Below are positions 1 to 11,987 of a DNA stretch of 64,000 bases, one piece after another. The stretch comes from Methylobacterium iners (GTDB taxonomy: Bacteria; Pseudomonadota; Alphaproteobacteria; Rhizobiales; Beijerinckiaceae): contig NZ_BPQP01000049.1 in assembly GCF_022179305.1 (NCBI RefSeq), positions 62,001-126,000 on the forward strand, read 5' to 3'. The translations under genes were made by a program, and so were the position numbers. Numbering within the stretch: position 1 is the first letter of the stretch; every line of letters begins with the position of its first letter. The notes under the pieces are model-generated. The model was given only the letters and a program-made list of their open reading frames with translations, was not told the origin of the DNA and ran no database searches.

Positions 1-1054
<1,054 letters not shown>

Positions 1055-1429
1055 CGGGTTCCTCCCGCCGGCCTGTCCCACGGCCAGCTTGGAATCGGTA
1101 TAGCTTGTCCGGACGGGGAAGGTGCAAGTTATTCTGGTCCCCGAGTTGATGCGCAGCATCGCCCAGCGTGGGACAAGAAGCGGCAGAGGGGAGTTGAGAG
1201 CGAGCACTCCGCGTCCCGGCCTGCGAGCTTTGCGGGTGCACCGAATTTTTCAATGAAGGCTACCGATACCTTGCCGAACGCATAGGAAGCGCCCGCGACG
1301 TCATGCAACCGATGATGGTTCTCGGCGAACTGGCGGCTTAAGGAACAGAGCGCAGCACTCGCGCCCCAGGACCTGAGCCGGGCCAAATCCCCAGATGACG
1401 AGGTCGTACTCTTCGGAGGACGATGCGGC
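1055..1429. other. Intergenic region, no convincing gene
   Basis: This 375-base stretch separates the HAMP kinase start from the end of the lytic transglycosylase gene. It should hold the kinase promoter. Short open frames here (for example minus strand 1129-1386) have no family resemblance or convincing start, and I see no RNA gene or hairpin terminator. Confidence 0.5.
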
Positions 1430-3733
1430 CTAACGCGCCCCGCGCTGGAAATCGCTCTCGATGAGGAGCGCGCTCTTGCCCTCCAGGCGGTGGCGGTAGA
1501 CCTGCAGGTTCTCCATCACCCGCTGCACGTAGTTGCGCGTCTCCGTGAAGGGGATGCGCTCGACCCAGTCGATCGGGTCGACGCCCGGCCGGCGCGGATC
1601 GCCGTAGGCGTCGATCCACTTCTTCACGTTGCCGCCGCCGGCATTGTAGGAGGCGAAGGCGAGGATGTAGGAGCCGCGCCAATCCTCCATCAGCTCGCCG
1701 AGATGCGCGTGGCCGAGGCGGGCGTTGTAGGCCGGGTCGCTGGTGAGGCGGTCCTGGTCGTAGGGCGCGCTGACGCGACGCGCGGTGCGCTGGGCGGTCG
1801 CCGGCATCATCTGCATCAGGCCGCGCGCCCCGACGCTCGATTGCGCGCGGGGATCGAACTGGCTCTCCTGCCGGGCGATGGCGAAGACAAGTGCCTTCTC
1901 GACGAGCGGCACCGCGGCGGAGGCCTCGTAGGCCGGGATGCCGATGGTTGGGTAGGCGTGGGCATCGAGCGGCAGGCCGCGCTGCACGGCGAGCTTGCCG
2001 ATCGCCACGAGGGCACGGGAATCGCGCATCTCGACGGCGAGGTTGCCGAGCGCGTCAAGCTCGGCCGGATTCGTGAGCCGCGTCGCCGCGTCGATGTAGA
2101 GCGGCAGCGCCAGCTCCTTGAGGGAGGCCGCCTCGAGGAGGCGGAGCGCGCGGATGCAGAGCCGGTCGTCGAAGGCGGCACGCGCCGCGCCGTCGAGCAC
2201 GGGGGCGACCCGCAGGGGCAGGCTCGACTGGCCGAGCTTCGCCCGGGCGAGCTGCCCGTAATAGGCGATCGGCTGGAGGGCGGCGCGCTCGTAATGCGCC
2301 TTCGTCTCCTCCGGGCGGCCGAGCGCCTCGGCGGCGCGGCCCTGCCAATAGGCGGCGCGGGCCAGAGAAATCGGCGTCTCGGCGATAGCGGCAGCCTCCG
2401 CGAAGTGGCGCGCGGCCCGCTCGGCATCGTCGGAGAAGCGGAGCGCGATCCAGCCGGCGTGGAACTCGGCCTCGATCCGCTTCTCCACGGTGCGGGCGCT
2501 GTGGCGGCTCGCCACCACGTAGGCGGTGTCGGCATCGCCCTGGTCCATGAGCTTGCGCGCCACGATCCGGCGCTCGACCCACCACTCGTCCCCGTCGACG
2601 AGCACCTCCGGGTTCATCGGCGCGGCGGCGAGCACGGCGGCGGCCTCCGCCGCCTTGTCGGCCCGGCGCAGGAACTGGGCGCGCGACAGGATGTAGGAGG
2701 AATCGTTGCGGAGCGCCGCGGGCACCGCGTTCAGGGCGGCGGCGGCGCCCGGGCTCTTGGCCTCGACGGCGCGGCGCGCCTTGACCAGGGCGGGATAGGG
2801 CTCGCCCGCCTGCGAGGCGGCGCGGCCGGCGGCCTCCCAATCCTCCTTCAGGAGCGCCCGCTCCATCCGAAAGCGATGGTCGACGCGGGTGAGCACGCCG
2901 GGGAAGCTGTCGAGGATGCGGGCCTCCAGGGAGCGGCCGAAGCTGTCGCTGCGCCACAGCTCGCGCACCAGCGCGGCGGCGTCGGCCTGGAGTCCGTCGG
3001 CCCTGAAGGCCAGGGCGAGGGCGAACTTTCCGGGCGGGCTCGCGGGCCGGGACGCCGCGAAGTAGGCACGCACGGTCGCCGGGCTCTTGCGCTCGATCAG
3101 CAACGCCTCCTCAGCGCGCCGCCGCAGGAGGGGCCCCGCCGGCCAGTCGGGATTCGCGCGGGTGAAGGCGATGGTGCGCTCGAAGCCGATGCCGGCGCCG
3201 GCCCGGATCGCGACCCATTCGAGCAAGGCGCGGGCGGCGGGGTCCTTGAAGCCGTCGCGGAGGCGGTCGCCCTCAGAGACCTTGCCCTTGCGGTAGAGGT
3301 CGATCGCCTGGCGCAGCGCCGGGATGTCGGTGTCGCCGGCCCGCGCTGCGCGGGCGGGATCGGGCACCTCCGGCACCGGCGCAGCCGGCGTCACCGCGGC
3401 GTCAGGGAGCGGAAAGGCGATGGGCGCCTCGGGATCAGCTGACGCGTAGGCGGCGGCCGCGGGCGGGACCTTGACCGGCGCGGCTTCGGGGGTCTTCACA
3501 TCGACCTTCAGGGCATCGGCCGTCACGGGATCGACGGCCTTCGCGTCCGCGACGAGCGCGGAGGGCGCGACCGCGTCGGTGGACGGCGTAAGGACCGTCC
3601 CGTCCGCCGAGCCGGCCTGGCCGGGCGGGCTCGCGGCGAGCACGACGGCGCCGGCCAGGACCAGCGCCACGGCCAGTGCCGAGGTTGCGCCGAGGAGGTT
3701 GCGGGGTACGCGCGCCGAGACCACCATGTTCAT
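1430..3733 (-). CDS. slt: Soluble lytic murein transglycosylase (Slt70-like)
   Basis: A 767-residue protein that cleaves peptidoglycan between MurNAc and GlcNAc, forming 1,6-anhydro-muropeptides in the periplasm. An N-terminal hydrophobic segment (about residues 12-35) serves for export, followed by an Ala/Pro-rich linker. The middle is helical, TPR-like repeats as in the Slt superhelical ring. The C-terminus (about 600-740) is the goose-lysozyme-like SLT domain: [12 protein letters not shown] carries the catalytic Glu near residue 623, followed by [11 protein letters not shown] and ASYNAGGG. The start at 3733 has GAGGGG five bases upstream; an in-frame ATG at 3727 is the alternative. It diverges from dapA. 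Confidence 0.92.
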   Translation of the reverse strand: MNMVVSARVPRNLLGATSALAVALVLAGAVVLAASPPGQAGSADGTVLTPSTDAVAPSALVADAKAVDPVTADALKVDVKTPEAAPVKVPPAAAAYASADPEAPIAFPLPDAAVTPAAPVPEVPDPARAARAGDTDIPALRQAIDLYRKGKVSEGDRLRDGFKDPAARALLEWVAIRAGAGIGFERTIAFTRANPDWPAGPLLRRRAEEALLIERKSPATVRAYFAASRPASPPGKFALALAFRADGLQADAAALVRELWRSDSFGRSLEARILDSFPGVLTRVDHRFRMERALLKEDWEAAGRAASQAGEPYPALVKARRAVEAKSPGAAAALNAVPAALRNDSSYILSRAQFLRRADKAAEAAAVLAAAPMNPEVLVDGDEWWVERRIVARKLMDQGDADTAYVVASRHSARTVEKRIEAEFHAGWIALRFSDDAERAARHFAEAAAIAETPISLARAAYWQGRAAEALGRPEETKAHYERAALQPIAYYGQLARAKLGQSSLPLRVAPVLDGAARAAFDDRLCIRALRLLEAASLKELALPLYIDAATRLTNPAELDALGNLAVEMRDSRALVAIGKLAVQRGLPLDAHAYPTIGIPAYEASAAVPLVEKALVFAIARQESQFDPRAQSSVGARGLMQMMPATAQRTARRVSAPYDQDRLTSDPAYNARLGHAHLGELMEDWRGSYILAFASYNAGGGNVKKWIDAYGDPRRPGVDPIDWVERIPFTETRNYVQRVMENLQVYRHRLEGKSALLIESDFQRGAR

Positions 3734-3897
3734 CCCGTCCCCTCGAGAGCGGCCATGCCTTAAGCTCGCTCCTGCTCGCTGAAGAAGTCATTAACCCTGG
3801 CGCCGAAGCGTTTGCACCGCCCCGGCCGAGCGCCTATGTCTGCGCGCCTTCGCCGGACGCCCGGCGCCCAGAGAGACCGACGGCCGGGAACGCCAGG

Positions 3898-4797
3898 ATG
3901 ACCGACACACAGACCCGCCGCCTTCGGGGAGCGATGACCGCGCTCGCAACGCCCTTCCGCGACGGCGCCTTCGACGAGGCCGCGTTCCGCGCCTTCGTGA
4001 ACTGGCAGATCAACCAGGGCATCCACGGCCTGGTGCCGACGGGGACGACCGGCGAGAGCCCGACGCTCAGCCATGCCGAGCACGACCGCGTGGTCGAGGT
4101 GTGCATCGAGGTGGCCGCCGGCCGGGTGCCGGTGATCGCGGGCGCCGGCTCGAACTCGACCGCCGAGGCCGTCGAGCGTTCGCGGCACGCGGAGGAGGCC
4201 GGCGCCGATGCCGTGCTCGTCGTCACGCCCTACTACAACAAGCCGACGCAGGACGGGCTCTACGCGCATTTCAAGGCCGTCAACGACGCCGTCGGCATCC
4301 GGATCATCATCTACAACATCCCCGGCCGCTCCATCGTCGACATGAGCGTCGAGACGATGGCGCGCCTGTACGAGCTGAAGAACATCGCCGGCGTGAAGGA
4401 CGCCACGGCCAAGCTCGACCGTGTCAGCCTGCAACGCCAAGCCATGGGCGAAGATTTCGTCCAGCTTTCAGGCGAAGATGCGACGGCGCTCGGCTTTAAT
4501 GCGCATGGCGGCTGCGGCTGCATCTCGGTCGTGTCCAATGTCGCGCCGCGTCTCTGCGCGGACCTGCAGGAGGCGACATTGTCCGGCGACTACGCCAAGG
4601 CGCTGCAGCTTCAGGATCGACTGATGCCGCTGCACACGAGCCTGTTCATCGAGACCAATCCCTCGCCGGTGAAGTACGCGCTCGCCCGGCTCGGCCTCAT
4701 GACCGAGGACGTGCGGCTGCCGCTCCTGGCGGTCAGCGATTCCACCAAGGCGACGGTCGACGCCGCGCTGCGGCACGCGGGGCTGCTCGAGGGCTGA
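3898..4797 (+). CDS. dapA: 4-hydroxy-tetrahydrodipicolinate synthase
   Basis: Condenses pyruvate with aspartate semialdehyde, the first committed step of the diaminopimelate/lysine pathway. The 299-residue length is typical. Family signatures are visible: [14 protein letters not shown] (residues 44-57), the active-site Tyr in YNIPGRS (Y139) and the Schiff-base lysine in GVKDAT (K167). The open frame extends far upstream, but ATG 3898 ([20 protein letters not shown]) is where homology-like sequence begins. It is followed by smpB, a common pairing in alphaproteobacteria. Confidence 0.96.
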   Translation: MTDTQTRRLRGAMTALATPFRDGAFDEAAFRAFVNWQINQGIHGLVPTGTTGESPTLSHAEHDRVVEVCIEVAAGRVPVIAGAGSNSTAEAVERSRHAEEAGADAVLVVTPYYNKPTQDGLYAHFKAVNDAVGIRIIIYNIPGRSIVDMSVETMARLYELKNIAGVKDATAKLDRVSLQRQAMGEDFVQLSGEDATALGFNAHGGCGCISVVSNVAPRLCADLQEATLSGDYAKALQLQDRLMPLHTSLFIETNPSPVKYALARLGLMTEDVRLPLLAVSDSTKATVDAALRHAGLLEG

Positions 4798-4874
4798 GGC
4801 CTCTCGTGTCTGCGCCCCCGGCGAACCATATATCCTGAGCCGGCCCAGAAGCGCCGGCCCGAACCGGCGATGAG

Positions 4875-5348
4875 ATGGCCCCGAAACCCGAACCTTCCCG
4901 CCGCATCGTCGCCGACAACCGCGCCGCCCGGTACCATTACGAGATCTCGGACACCCTCGAGGCGGGCATCGCGCTCACCGGCACCGAGGTGAAGTCCCTG
5001 CGCACCGGCAAGGCGACGATCGGCGAGGCCTATGCGGGCCCGTCGGGAGACGATCTCATGCTGTTCAACGCCTACATCCCCGAATATCTCGAAGCCAACC
5101 GCTTCAACCACGACACGAAGCGGCCGCGCCGCCTGCTCCTGCACCGCCGCCAGATCGACAAGCTGATCGGGGCGACGCAGCGGGAGGGCTACACGGTCGT
5201 GCCGCTGAAGATCTATTTCAACGACCGCGGCCGCGCGAAGGTCGAGCTCGGCCTCGGCCGCGGCAAGAAGCTCCACGACAAGCGCGAGACCTCGAAGCAG
5301 CGGGATTGGGACCGCGACCGCGCGCGGATCCTTCGCGACAGGGGATAG
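4875..5348 (+). CDS. smpB: SsrA-binding protein SmpB
   Basis: The RNA-binding partner of tmRNA in trans-translation, which rescues stalled ribosomes. The 157-residue protein has the family hallmarks: [16 protein letters not shown] near the N-terminus, [17 protein letters not shown] (about residues 32-48), a Y-x-PEY-like YIPEY segment, and the basic C-terminal tail [15 protein letters not shown] that folds into the mRNA path. It follows dapA by 77 bases and precedes the peroxiredoxin gene by 4 bases. No tmRNA gene (ssrA) was seen in the window. Confidence 0.96.
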   Translation: MAPKPEPSRRIVADNRAARYHYEISDTLEAGIALTGTEVKSLRTGKATIGEAYAGPSGDDLMLFNAYIPEYLEANRFNHDTKRPRRLLLHRRQIDKLIGATQREGYTVVPLKIYFNDRGRAKVELGLGRGKKLHDKRETSKQRDWDRDRARILRDRG

Positions 5349-5352
5349 GGAC

Positions 5353-5916
5353 ATGAATCCGGATTTTGCGAGCCTGCCCGCCGACCTGCCGGCGCCCGTC
5401 GACGACGGGGCCGCCGCGCATCTCGAAGGCATGCGCCTGCCGGACGTGTCGCTGCTCGCTACCGACGGGACTCAGGTCACCCTGGCGCACCTGCCCGGCC
5501 GCACCATCGTCTACGCCTATCCGCGCACCGGCGAGCCGGGCCAGTCCAATCTCGTGGACCAATGGGACGCGATTCCCGGTGCGCGGGGCTGCACGCCACA
5601 GGCCTGCTCGTTCCGCGATCACCATGCCGAACTCGTCCGGCGCGGCGTCGCCCGGGTCTACGGCCTCTCGACCCAGACCAGCGCCTACCAGCGCGAGGCG
5701 GCCACCCGCCTGCACCTGCCGTTCCCGCTGCTCTCGGACGTGTCCTGCGCCCTCGCGATGGCCGCACGCCTGCCGACCTTCGAGGCCGGCGGCCTGACAC
5801 TCCTGAAGCGCCTCACCCTCGTGCTCGATGACGGGCGGGTGACCAAGGCGTTCTACCCCGTCTTCCCGCCCGACCGCAGCGCGGCCGAGGCCGTCGCCTG
5901 GCTCGACGCGGCCTGA
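5353..5916 (+). CDS. Peroxiredoxin (AhpC/TSA family, BCP-like)
   Basis: A predicted cytoplasmic thiol peroxidase of 187 residues reducing H2O2 or organic peroxides. The thioredoxin-like fold is suggested by RTIVYAYPRTGEPG followed by the active-site segment GARGCTPQACSFRDH, with a candidate peroxidatic Cys80 and resolving Cys85 in the CxxxxC arrangement of the BCP/PrxQ group. LSTQTSAYQREAATRLHLPFPLLSD matches the usual distal half. It starts 4 bases after smpB, so it is probably co-transcribed, and it converges on the NYN gene with a 4-base gap. The reducing partner is not evident. Confidence 0.85.
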   Translation: MNPDFASLPADLPAPVDDGAAAHLEGMRLPDVSLLATDGTQVTLAHLPGRTIVYAYPRTGEPGQSNLVDQWDAIPGARGCTPQACSFRDHHAELVRRGVARVYGLSTQTSAYQREAATRLHLPFPLLSDVSCALAMAARLPTFEAGGLTLLKRLTLVLDDGRVTKAFYPVFPPDRSAAEAVAWLDAA

Positions 5917-5920
5917 GGGC

Positions 5921-6574
5921 TCAGCCCTCCGCCGGATCGTCCGGCTGCCGGATGCCGTAGCGGCTCTCGAGAGCCGGGCTCGGCCGGGCCGGACGCTCGG
6001 TGAACTCGCGACGCCCGCCGTTCTCGCCCTGTGCGCGGACCGTGCGCTCACTGGGGTCGCGGCCGATCCGGGCGATGAGCTGGACGAGGTCCAGGAACTC
6101 GTCCGCCTGCCGGCGCAGCTCGTCCGAGACCATCGGCGGCTGGGTCTGGATCGTCGAGACGACGGTCACGCGCACGCCGCGCCGCTGCATCGCCTCGACC
6201 AGCGAGCGAAAATCGCCGTCGCCGGAGAACAGCACCATGTGGTCGATATAGGGGGCGAGTTCGAGAGCATCGATCGCAAGCTCAATGTCCATGTTGCCCT
6301 TGATCTTGCGACGGCCCGAGGAGTCCGTGAACTCCTTGGCCGGCTTCGTCACGACCCGGTAGCCGTTGTAGTCGAGCCAATCGATCAACGGCCGGATGGA
6401 GGAATACTCCTGATCCTCGACCATGGCAGTATAGTAGAACGCCCGGATGAGATTTACTCGGATCTGATATTCCTTCAACAATCTCTTGTAATCGATATCG
6501 AAACCCAGTGACTTGGTCGCCGCGTAGAGATTGGCGCCGTCGATGAACAGGGCCGTCCGTTGCTGTGCACTCAT
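5921..6574 (-). CDS. NYN domain protein (LabA/DUF88 family)
   Basis: A 217-residue protein with a PIN-like NYN nuclease domain. LFIDGANLYAATKSLGFDIDYKRLL at the N-terminus carries the first conserved Asp. KGNMDIELAIDALEL and HMVLFSGDGDFRSLVEAMQRRGVRVTVVS carry the remaining acidic residues expected for metal-dependent RNA cleavage. The C-terminal 50 residues are polar and probably disordered. Family members are implicated in RNA processing, but the substrate here is unknown. The gene stands alone on the minus strand with its own upstream region. Confidence 0.85.
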   Translation of the reverse strand: MSAQQRTALFIDGANLYAATKSLGFDIDYKRLLKEYQIRVNLIRAFYYTAMVEDQEYSSIRPLIDWLDYNGYRVVTKPAKEFTDSSGRRKIKGNMDIELAIDALELAPYIDHMVLFSGDGDFRSLVEAMQRRGVRVTVVSTIQTQPPMVSDELRRQADEFLDLVQLIARIGRDPSERTVRAQGENGGRREFTERPARPSPALESRYGIRQPDDPAEG

Positions 6575-6908
6575 TCAAATATCCAATACGAACCAGAACT
6601 TACGAAATGAAAGACCAACTTGATCCGGAGTGATGTCTCGACGGATTTCGGTGCGACCGATGAGGGCGGTCGCATAATGGATTAGGGTCGCGAGGTTACG
6701 ATCAGGTGATCAGGCGCAATCGTGTCGTCTTTCGATGAACAAGAGATCGGACCCGAACGAGCGGTTCCGCGCCGCCGCCCTGCAAGGGGCAGCGCTGACA
6801 ACGGGAAGTGAGAAGAAAAATCGCGTAAAACCCGCGAGTAGATGAAAGTATAGGCCTGCGTGACGGCGGAGGGAAGGGCGTGCGGGCTCCTCCACCTTCC
6901 TATTCCCA
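6575..6908. other. Intergenic region, NYN promoter side
   Basis: A 334-base gap between the NYN start and the pyrE stop. It is less GC-rich than its surroundings next to the NYN start, consistent with a promoter for that gene. Short open frames inside it have no recognisable product, and I see no RNA gene. Confidence 0.45.
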
Positions 6909-7499
6909 TCAAGCGGTCGGGATCAGCCGGCTGCCGGGCTTGACGGCGGGGAGGGCGGCCAGCTCGGGCGGCAGGGCGTCGGCCGGATAGGCGGGGATGT
7001 CCAGGGTGACGAGGGTGACGAGGGGCAAGCCGATCTCGCCGCGTCCGCCGGACCGATCGATCAGGCAGGCTGCGCCGACGATCTCTCCCGCCTCGCCTCT
7101 GAGCGAGGCAAGGCATTCGCGCGCCGACAGACCCGTCGTCACGATGTCCTCGACGATGACGGCACGGGTGCCGGCCGGGATGCTGAAGCCCCGGCGCAGG
7201 CTGAAGGGTCCGCCGGGATCGCGCTCGACGAAGACCGCCCTGGCGCCGAGGTGGCGGGCGGTCTCGTAGCCCGGCACGATGCCGCCGATCGCAGGCGAGA
7301 CCACGATGTCGATCCGCCCGAAGCGCTCCGCGATGGACTGGGCCAGGGCGCGGCAGAGGCGCTCGGTGCGCACCGGATCGGAAAAGATCGCCATCTTCTG
7401 CAGGAACACGCCGGAATGCAGGCCGGAGCTGAGGACGAAATGGCCTTCGAGCAGCGCGCCGGCGTCGCGGAACTCGGCGAGCACATCGTCAGGACTCAT
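6909..7499 (-). CDS. pyrE: Orotate phosphoribosyltransferase
   Basis: Converts orotate and PRPP to orotidine 5'-phosphate in de novo UMP synthesis. The 196-residue protein has the substrate-binding [15 protein letters not shown] segment near residue 22, the [14 protein letters not shown] segment, and the PRPP-binding motif [13 protein letters not shown]. It lies 70 bases downstream of the RelA/SpoT gene on the same strand, so rsh and pyrE may be co-transcribed, an order common in this bacterial class. Confidence 0.95.
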   Translation of the reverse strand: MSPDDVLAEFRDAGALLEGHFVLSSGLHSGVFLQKMAIFSDPVRTERLCRALAQSIAERFGRIDIVVSPAIGGIVPGYETARHLGARAVFVERDPGGPFSLRRGFSIPAGTRAVIVEDIVTTGLSARECLASLRGEAGEIVGAACLIDRSGGRGEIGLPLVTLVTLDIPAYPADALPPELAALPAVKPGSRLIPTA

Positions 7500-7569
7500 C
7501 GCGCTGGCTCCAGGAGGGGATGCGGGCGGTTCTGGCAGGGCAGGGAACGGGAGGCAAGCCGACCGCGCC

Positions 7570-9798
7570 TCACCCGTTCACCCGGTCCACCCGCGCCACC
7601 GCGCGCTTGCCGCGTAGTTCGGCGATGATGGCGGTGAGGTGCTTGAGGTCCCAGACCGAGAGGTCGATCGTGATCTCGGTGAAATCCTGCGTGCGCCGCT
7701 TCATCGAGACGTTGTCGATGTTGCCGTCGTGGTCGGCGATGACCTGGGCGATCTGGGCGAGCACGCCGGGCTCGTTGATGGATTGCAGGGCGAGCTTGGC
7801 GGGAAAGCGCTCGGTGGTGCCCGCCTCCACGTCCCAGCGCACGTCGAGCCAGCGCGCCGGCTCGTTGTCGAAGGCGGCGAGCGCCGCCGACTGGATCGGG
7901 TAGATCGTGACGCCGATTCCGGGCGTCAGGATGCCGACGATGCGGTCACCGGGTACGGCGCCGCCATTGGGCGCGAAGCTGACGGGCAGGTCGTCGTCGA
8001 GGCCCCGGATCGGGATAGCCTCGCTGCGCGCGATGTCGCCGTCCGCCCCGCCCGGGAAGGTCAGGCGCATGGTCTGATCCTTCGACAAGGTCAGCCGGCC
8101 GGCCCCTGCCGCTCCCAGTTGGGTGGGGCTCGGCGCCGGGGCCGGGCGCCGCTCGTCCTTGAAGTCGGGGTAGACCGCCTTGACCACGTCGCCGGAGAAC
8201 ATCTCGCCGCGCCCGACCGCGGCGAAGACGTCCTCGGTCGAGGCGCGGGCGAGCCGGGGCAGGGCACCGCGCAGCTTGTCCTCGGAGAAGCTTTTGCCGG
8301 CGCGCTCGAAGGCCCGATCGAGGATCTGGCGGCCGAGGCCGGCATATTGCCGGCGGACCGCGACGCGGGTGGCGCGGCGGATCGCGGCGCGGGCCTTGCC
8401 CGTGACGACGAGGCTCTCCCAGGCCGCCGGCGGCGACTGGCCGTCGGAGCGGGCGATCTCGACCTCGTCGCCGTTGGCGAGCTCGTAGAGGAGCGGCGCC
8501 ATGCGACCGTTGATCTTGGCGCCCACCGCCGAGTTGCCGACATCCGTATGCACGGCATAGGCGAAGTCGATCGGCGTCGCGCCGCGCGGCAGGGCGATGA
8601 GCCGGCCCTTGGGCGTGAAGCAGAAGACCTGGTCCTGGAAGAGCTCGAGCTTGGTGTGCTCCAGGAACTCCTCCGGGCTGTCGCCCTCGGCCAGAAGCTC
8701 GATGGTGCGGCGCAGCCACTGATAGGCGCCGCTCTCCGTGGCGAGCTTCGGGTGGATGGCGCCGGCGGCGTCCTTATAATGGGCGTGCGCGGCGATGCCG
8801 TACTCGGCGACCTCGTCCATCGTCCGCGTGCGGATCTGCAGCTCGACGCGCTGGCTCTTGGGGCCGATCACGGTGGTGTGGATCGAGCAGTAATCGTTCT
8901 GCTTCGGCGTCGAGATGTAGTCCTTGTATCGGCCCGGCACCATCGGCCAGCTCGTGTGGACGACGCCGAGCGCGCCGTAGCAATCGGCCAGTTCCTCGAC
9001 CACGACGCGGAAGCCGAAGATGTCCGACAACTGCTCGAAGGCGACGGATTTCCGCTCCATCTTCGACCAGATCGAGTAGGGCCGCTTGCGCCGGCCCGTG
9101 ACCTCGGCGGCGATCCCCTGGGCCGAGAGCTTGGCCATGAGATCCCGCTCGATGCTCTCGACGAGGCGCTCGGACTTCGTCGAGAGATCGGAGAGCCGCT
9201 GCGTGATCGTTCCGTAGATCTCGGGCTTCAGGTTGCGGAAGGCGAGGTCTTCCAGCTCCTCGCGCAGCTCCTGCATGCCCATGCGGCCCGCGAGCGGCGC
9301 ATAGATGTCGAGCGTCTCCTCGGCGATCCGCACCCGCTTCTCCGGCGGCATGTGGTGGAGGGTGCGCATGTTGTGGAGGCGGTCGGCGAGCTTGACCAGC
9401 AGCACGCGCACGTCCGCCGCGACCGCGAGCAGGAGCTTGCGGAAGTTCTCGCCCTGGGCCGCCCGCTTCGAGACGAGGTCGAGGCGCTTCAGCTTGGTCA
9501 ATCCGTCGACCAGCGCGCCGATCTCGGGGCTGAACAGCTCCGAGATCTCGTCGAGGGTCGCGGCCGTGTCCTCGACGGTGTCGTGCAGCACCGCCGCCAC
9601 GATCGTCGCGTCGTCGAGGCGAAGATCGGTGAGGATCCCGGCGACTTCGAGGGGATGGGCGAAGAACGGGTCGCCCGAGGCCCGCTTCTGGGTGCCATGG
9701 GCCCGCATCGCGTAGACGTAGGCGCGGTTGAGCAGGGCCTCGTTCGTGGCGGGGTTGTAGCGCTTGACCCGCTCCACGAGTTCGTACTGGCGCATCAT
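7570..9798 (-). CDS. rsh: Bifunctional (p)ppGpp synthetase/hydrolase (RelA/SpoT, Rsh)
   Basis: Makes and degrades the stringent-response alarmone (p)ppGpp. The N-terminal HD hydrolase domain is intact ([20 protein letters not shown]), so hydrolase activity is expected. The synthetase domain contains [28 protein letters not shown] domain ([31 protein letters not shown]) and a C-terminal ACT domain complete the usual long Rsh architecture, about 742 residues. The frame continues to a GTG at 9810, but [11 protein letters not shown] from 9798 is the usual start in alphaproteobacteria; neither has a strong ribosome site. rpoZ lies upstream. Confidence 0.95.
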   Translation of the reverse strand: MMRQYELVERVKRYNPATNEALLNRAYVYAMRAHGTQKRASGDPFFAHPLEVAGILTDLRLDDATIVAAVLHDTVEDTAATLDEISELFSPEIGALVDGLTKLKRLDLVSKRAAQGENFRKLLLAVAADVRVLLVKLADRLHNMRTLHHMPPEKRVRIAEETLDIYAPLAGRMGMQELREELEDLAFRNLKPEIYGTITQRLSDLSTKSERLVESIERDLMAKLSAQGIAAEVTGRRKRPYSIWSKMERKSVAFEQLSDIFGFRVVVEELADCYGALGVVHTSWPMVPGRYKDYISTPKQNDYCSIHTTVIGPKSQRVELQIRTRTMDEVAEYGIAAHAHYKDAAGAIHPKLATESGAYQWLRRTIELLAEGDSPEEFLEHTKLELFQDQVFCFTPKGRLIALPRGATPIDFAYAVHTDVGNSAVGAKINGRMAPLLYELANGDEVEIARSDGQSPPAAWESLVVTGKARAAIRRATRVAVRRQYAGLGRQILDRAFERAGKSFSEDKLRGALPRLARASTEDVFAAVGRGEMFSGDVVKAVYPDFKDERRPAPAPSPTQLGAAGAGRLTLSKDQTMRLTFPGGADGDIARSEAIPIRGLDDDLPVSFAPNGGAVPGDRIVGILTPGIGVTIYPIQSAALAAFDNEPARWLDVRWDVEAGTTERFPAKLALQSINEPGVLAQIAQVIADHDGNIDNVSMKRRTQDFTEITIDLSVWDLKHLTAIIAELRGKRAVARVDRVNG

Positions 9799-9913
9799 CC
9801 GCCAAAACACCCTTTCACGCTCGGCGCCCCGCCTCTTGGGTCGGACTGTCCCGCATCGCGGGCGCAGGCGCCAGACCCACGGCGTCGCAGAGCCGCGAAT
9901 TCGGGCGCTCCAA

Positions 9914-9941
9914 CGAGAAAACCCGGCGCGGGGGCCGGGTT
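9914..9941 (-). terminator. Rho-independent terminator after rpoZ
   Basis: On the minus strand, AACCCGGC and GCCGGGTT form an 8-bp stem with a 6-base loop (arms at 9920-9927 and 9934-9941), followed by TTTCTCG. It lies about 30 bases past the rpoZ stop and separates rpoZ from rsh. Confidence 0.7.
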
Positions 9942-9972
9942 CTTCGTCGCTCTTCCTTCGATCGCCGACGCC

Positions 9973-10383
9973 TTACTCGACGTCCTCGTCCGTCTCGGTC
10001 GGGGGCGCGAGGTTCTCGAGGCCGCGCAGCAGGTCTTCCTCGCTCATGCGGTCGAACTGCACGGCGCTGTCGTCACTCGACGCCTGGGGCGCGACGGAGG
10101 CGGCGGCCGGCGAACTCGACAGGAGCGGCACGGTCTCGGCCTCGGGCTCGTCGACCTCGACGTATTTCTGCATCGAGTGGATGAGCTGCTCCTTGAGGTC
10201 GTCGGCCGTGATCGTGGCATCGCCGATCTCGCGCAGGGCGCAGACGGGGTTCTTGTCGCGGTCGCGATCGATCGTCAGGGGAGCGCCTGCGGCGAGCAGG
10301 CGGGCGCGGTGGCTCGCGAGCAGCACGAGCTCGAACCGGTTCTCGACCTTGTCGATGCAATCTTCAACGGTGACGCGAGCCAT
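9973..10383 (-). CDS. rpoZ: RNA polymerase omega subunit
   Basis: A small core RNA polymerase subunit that assists beta' folding and, in proteobacteria, contributes to ppGpp binding. The 136-residue protein starts [30 protein letters not shown], the family signature, then [11 protein letters not shown] and [12 protein letters not shown]. The C-terminal extension is acidic, as in other alphaproteobacteria. The open frame extends upstream, but ATG 10383 is the conserved start. It sits upstream of rsh on the same strand, with a hairpin terminator between them. Confidence 0.95.
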   Translation of the reverse strand: MARVTVEDCIDKVENRFELVLLASHRARLLAAGAPLTIDRDRDKNPVCALREIGDATITADDLKEQLIHSMQKYVEVDEPEAETVPLLSSSPAAASVAPQASSDDSAVQFDRMSEEDLLRGLENLAPPTETDEDVE

Positions 10384-10487
10384 CGCGGGCGGCTCCTTCT
10401 CTGAAACGCAAGTCGTCGGGGGCTGAGCGCGCCTCTTACACCGGCCGGCGCGGCGCAACAAGCGGTGGGGTTCCGCGGAGCCGCCGC

Positions 10488-11675
10488 TCAGCGCCTCCTG
10501 ACGTAGATCCACAGGGCCCCGACGAGCCCGACATTCAGCAGGGCGAGGCCGGCAAGCAGGCAGAAGGCGACGCCCGCGCCGCCATGCGCCAGCACGAAGG
10601 CGCCCAGGAGCGGCGCCAGCGCCTGGGCGACCAGGCCGGGCGCGGCCAGGCGGCCGATCAACGGCCCGTAGCGTTCCGGGCCGAACAGGACGAGGGGCAC
10701 GGTCCCGCGCGCGATCGAGTAGATCCCGTTGCCGGCCCCGTAGAGGACCAACGCGAGCGCGATCGAGGGAAGGCCGAGTGCCAGCATCGCGATGCCGATG
10801 GCGATCAGGCTCATCGCGGCCGTCAAGGTCCAGAGCGGGTGGTGCCGCCCGCGTCCGGCCATTTCGACGAGGCGCGCCGCGACCTGGGAGGGCCCGATGA
10901 GCGCGCCGAAGGCCACCGCCGAGGCGAGCGGCACGCCATCCGCCTGGAGCAAGGTCAGGATATGGGCCGAGAGCAGGCTCATGACCGCGCCGCCCAGGAC
11001 GAGGATGCCGGACATCAGCAGGAACGGCGCCCGCTCCGGCGGCGCGAGGGCGACCGCCGTTCGGGGGCTGCCGTCGCGAGCGGGCGGACACGCCGGAGCC
11101 CGGGGAATCAGCAGCAGGATCAGCGGCAGCGACACGGTGATCTGCAGGCCGGCATAGGCGAAACAGGCCCCGCGCCAGCCGACGTGGTTGACGAGGAACG
11201 CCGACAGGGGCCAGCTCACGGTGCTCGCGAACCCGCCCCACAGGGTCAGCCTGGTGATGGCCTGCCGGGCCTCGGCGCCGTAGAGCCGGGCGAGCGTCGC
11301 GAAGGCCGGATCGTACAGGCCGCAGCCCATGCCGAGGCCGATCAGGAGCCAGCCGGCGAGGAAGATCGGAAGGGACGGGGCAAGACCGAGGAGGACGAGG
11401 CCCGTCGCGAGCAGGAGGGCCGAGGCGACGAGCACCGGCCGGCCGCCGTGCTCGCCGATGATGCCCCCGACGCGCGGCGAGGCCAGACCGGCCACGAGCA
11501 GGCCGATCGTCAGCCCGCCGAACACCCAGGCGAGCGGCCAGCCCGTCTCCCCGGCGATCGGGGCCGCGAGGACGCCGAGCAGGTAGAAGGACGAGCCCCA
11601 GGAGAGGATCTGCACGACGCCGAGCGCCGAGACGACGGCGAGGCGGCTCCTCCCCGCGCCCGCGTCAGCCGGCAC
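10488..11675 (-). CDS. Major facilitator superfamily transporter
   Basis: A 395-residue inner-membrane protein with about 12 hydrophobic segments, such as [27 protein letters not shown] at residues 12-38. [23 protein letters not shown] resembles the loop 2-3 MFS motif, and [21 protein letters not shown] lies in segments 4-5. The substrate cannot be assigned. The gene diverges from fabD, and the two promoters share an inverted-repeat region. Confidence 0.85.
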   Translation of the reverse strand: MPADAGAGRSRLAVVSALGVVQILSWGSSFYLLGVLAAPIAGETGWPLAWVFGGLTIGLLVAGLASPRVGGIIGEHGGRPVLVASALLLATGLVLLGLAPSLPIFLAGWLLIGLGMGCGLYDPAFATLARLYGAEARQAITRLTLWGGFASTVSWPLSAFLVNHVGWRGACFAYAGLQITVSLPLILLLIPRAPACPPARDGSPRTAVALAPPERAPFLLMSGILVLGGAVMSLLSAHILTLLQADGVPLASAVAFGALIGPSQVAARLVEMAGRGRHHPLWTLTAAMSLIAIGIAMLALGLPSIALALVLYGAGNGIYSIARGTVPLVLFGPERYGPLIGRLAAPGLVAQALAPLLGAFVLAHGGAGVAFCLLAGLALLNVGLVGALWIYVRRR

Positions 11676-11866
11676 GCGGAGCGCCGGGGAGGGCAGGGCT
11701 CGCGGCGACCCCGCGCCGGCTTCTCACGATCACCGCTCCTTCCGAAAACACGTTGTCGCTTTGCCGGCTCGGCAAGGGGCGCGTATCGTTGCTGGACGCG
11801 TCTGCTTCATCGCGATCTCGCACGCCGATCCTCGATGCACCATCGTTCGGCTCCCGACTTCGAACC

Positions 11867-11929
11867 GTGTCAACCGGGGCTTGGTTTGTGAAGCGCCGGT
11901 CGGACCGAGCCATCGCCCGCGGTTGACAC
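11867..11929. promoter_or_regulatory. Inverted repeat with divergent -35-like hexamers (MFS / fabD)
   Basis: GTGTCAACCG at 11867-11876 and its exact complement CGGTTGACAC at 11920-11929 flank 43 bases. The right arm contains TTGACA (11923-11928) pointing to fabD. The left arm contains the same hexamer on the minus strand (11868-11873) pointing to the MFS gene. The -10 elements are not clear. It could be a paired operator or simply two -35 elements. Confidence 0.45.
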
Positions 11930-11987
11930 CCGGACGGGGCGGTGCGACTGCGCCGCGCTTATCGTCGCGGGTAATCCAGGGAGCCGA

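Noticed and set aside
1129-1386. Small minus-strand frame between slt and the HAMP kinase
   Set aside because: No signal, domain or ribosome site. It is more likely part of the upstream region.
6668-6695. dif-like GCGCATAAT-type segment (cgcataatgg)
   Set aside because: Only the left (XerC-like) half resembles dif. The expected TTATG right half is absent, so it is not a credible recombination site.
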